NCBI RefSeq assembly: GCF_038719015.1
Contig: NZ_CP152276.1
Span: 1,684,001 to 1,748,000, forward strand
DNA: 64,000 bases
Direction of reading: 5' to 3'
Source: Nguyenibacter vanlangensis
Lineage (GTDB): Bacteria; Pseudomonadota; Alphaproteobacteria; Acetobacterales; Acetobacteraceae
In this document: positions 63,074 to 64,000 of the stretch, in pieces
Numbering within the stretch: position 1 is the first letter of the stretch
Layout: the number at the start of each line of letters is the position of its first letter
Made by a program: the position numbers and the translations under genes
Notes under the pieces: generated by a model
Seen by the model: the letters and a program-made list of their open reading frames with translations, nothing else
Databases searched by the model: none
What the model was told of the DNA's origin: nothing

Positions 63074-63103
63074 CGAGTGACGGATATGTATATCAGTCAC
63101 TCG
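63074..63103. promoter_or_regulatory. TetR operator between tetR and the outer-membrane channel gene
   Basis: CGAGTGAC (63074-63081) and GTCACTCG (63096-63103) are perfect inverted repeats separated by 14 bases. The site lies 59 bases from the tetR start and 49 bases before the channel ATG, so one operator can serve both directions. Confidence 0.78.
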
Positions 63104-63151
63104 ACTACAGCAGGGCAACGCGTGTCCGAGGCTTATCGAAGGTCGAACGCC

Positions 63152-64000
63152 ATGAATTCCACACTTCCTGCAACAAGGCGGAACACGGCACCCCCGCGCC
63201 GCCGGGCAACGACCGGATTGCTGAAGCCGGCCATGACACTCTCCCTGGCCATGATGATGTCCGCCTGCGCGGTCGGCCCGGATTACAGGGCGCCGGATGC
63301 ACGTCTCCGTCCTTTCCACAGCGCAGCAGCCATCGACGCCCGGCACGTCACGGCGGCACCGTCGCTCGACACGTGGTGGGAGGGATTTCACGACCCCGAA
63401 CTGGTGCGCATCGAACAGCGTGTGCTGACCCAGAACCTGGACCTCGCGGCCGCCATAGCCCGCGTCCGCCAGGCGCGGGGCGCCGCGGAAGCAGCTACCG
63501 CACGCCTGTTGCCGACGCTGGATTTCGCCCCGCAGGCCTCCGCGAACCGGTTGTCCCAGGAGGGGCTGATCGGCCATGTCGTACGGACCGTCCCCGGTTT
63601 CCACCGTGACTATCGCACCTATGACGTCAGCGGCGTGGCAAGCTGGGAAATCGATCTGTTCGGCGGCCTCAGGCGCGGGCAGGAAGCCGCACGGGACGAG
63701 GAAGAGGCCGCGCAGGTGGAACGTGTGGGTGAGCGTATCACCGTGGCGGCCGACGCCGCCGACGCTTATTTCCAGATCCGGGGAGACCAAGCACGGCTCG
63801 CCGTCGCGGAAAGGCAGATTACCGTGGACACCCATCTGCTGGATCTGGTCCGCCAGCGACGCACACAGGGCATTTCGAACGAGCGGGAACTCGCCCAGGC
63901 GGAGGCTTTGCTGCAATCCGCGCGCCAGACCGTGCCGTTGATCCGCATCGCCCTCGAAGCTCAGACTAATCGTCTTGACGTGCTGATGGGCGCTCAGCCC
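63152..64000 (+). CDS. RND outer-membrane efflux lipoprotein (NodT family, 3' partial)
   Basis: The frame from ATG 63152 stays open to the window end (283 codons). It has a long N-terminal region, a lipobox LAMMMSAC (Cys39), the NodT start VGPDYRAPDA and the TolC-like helix patterns WWEGFHDPELVRIEQRVLTQ, NLDLAAAIARVRQARGAAEA and SWEIDLFGGLRRGQEAARDE. It completes the tripartite efflux system with the two genes on the other side of tetR. A start at a later ATG (63233) would leave a short signal. Confidence 0.9.
   Translation, partial: MNSTLPATRRNTAPPRRRATTGLLKPAMTLSLAMMMSACAVGPDYRAPDARLRPFHSAAAIDARHVTAAPSLDTWWEGFHDPELVRIEQRVLTQNLDLAAAIARVRQARGAAEAATARLLPTLDFAPQASANRLSQEGLIGHVVRTVPGFHRDYRTYDVSGVASWEIDLFGGLRRGQEAARDEEEAAQVERVGERITVAADAADAYFQIRGDQARLAVAERQITVDTHLLDLVRQRRTQGISNERELAQAEALLQSARQTVPLIRIALEAQTNRLDVLMGAQP

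Overview
This GC-rich, densely coding window looks like chromosome from an alphaproteobacterium, most probably an acetic acid bacterium (Acetobacteraceae; Gluconacetobacter/Komagataeibacter-like). That placement is an inference from base composition, gene families and the hairpin repeats; there is no rRNA or other marker gene here. I saw no tRNA, rRNA, CRISPR array, intact insertion sequence or prophage.

Layout. (1) 1-10.9 kb: a sulfur- and envelope-flavoured block with a flavoprotein and 4Fe-4S ferredoxin pair, a TonB-dependent receptor, cysE, a secondary groES-groEL with a small upstream gene, and a MetQ-MetN-MetI type importer. (2) 10.9-23.9 kb: stress and redox genes, namely a cysteine-less peroxiredoxin-like protein, two alpha/beta hydrolases, an OhrR-type regulator, TetR plus SDR, a VIT-family metal transporter, a zinc-starvation module (tandem DUF1826 genes divergent from a CobW GTPase around a probable Zur box), and an azoreductase plus extradiol dioxygenase pair divergent from a LysR regulator whose start codon lies in a perfect hairpin. 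(3) 24.5-39.9 kb: the most distinctive region, a catabolic island with aminotransferase, Asp/Glu-type racemase, unusual SDR, D-2-hydroxyacid dehydrogenase, polar amino-acid ABC transporter, two DadA-like flavoenzymes, MFS exporter, LysR regulator, AbrB-type membrane protein and its own TonB receptor. Together they look like uptake and stereo-inversion of an unidentified D-amino acid or amino-acid-like compound.

(4) 39.9-51 kb: housekeeping and stress genes (metallophosphoesterase, SDR/TetR pair, MFS, histidine phosphatase, extensin-like protein, PRC-barrel, KGG-repeat protein, DUF6496) mixed with extragenic palindromic repeats, one beside a truncated hemerythrin gene. (5) 50-57.6 kb: two GlxA-type AraC regulators, each divergent from an enzyme gene across an inverted repeat, then TetR, SDR and MATE, with several decayed genes between. 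(6) 58-64 kb: a complete RND efflux system (permease, lipoprotein adaptor, TetR, outer-membrane lipoprotein channel running off the window end), with the same operator motif in front of both transcription units.

Regulation is prominent: at least six divergent promoters carry recognisable inverted repeats next to a local regulator. Decayed genes (group II intron reverse transcriptase tail, OhrR remnant, hemerythrin fragment, probable proA fragment) show that the gaps are old recombination scars.
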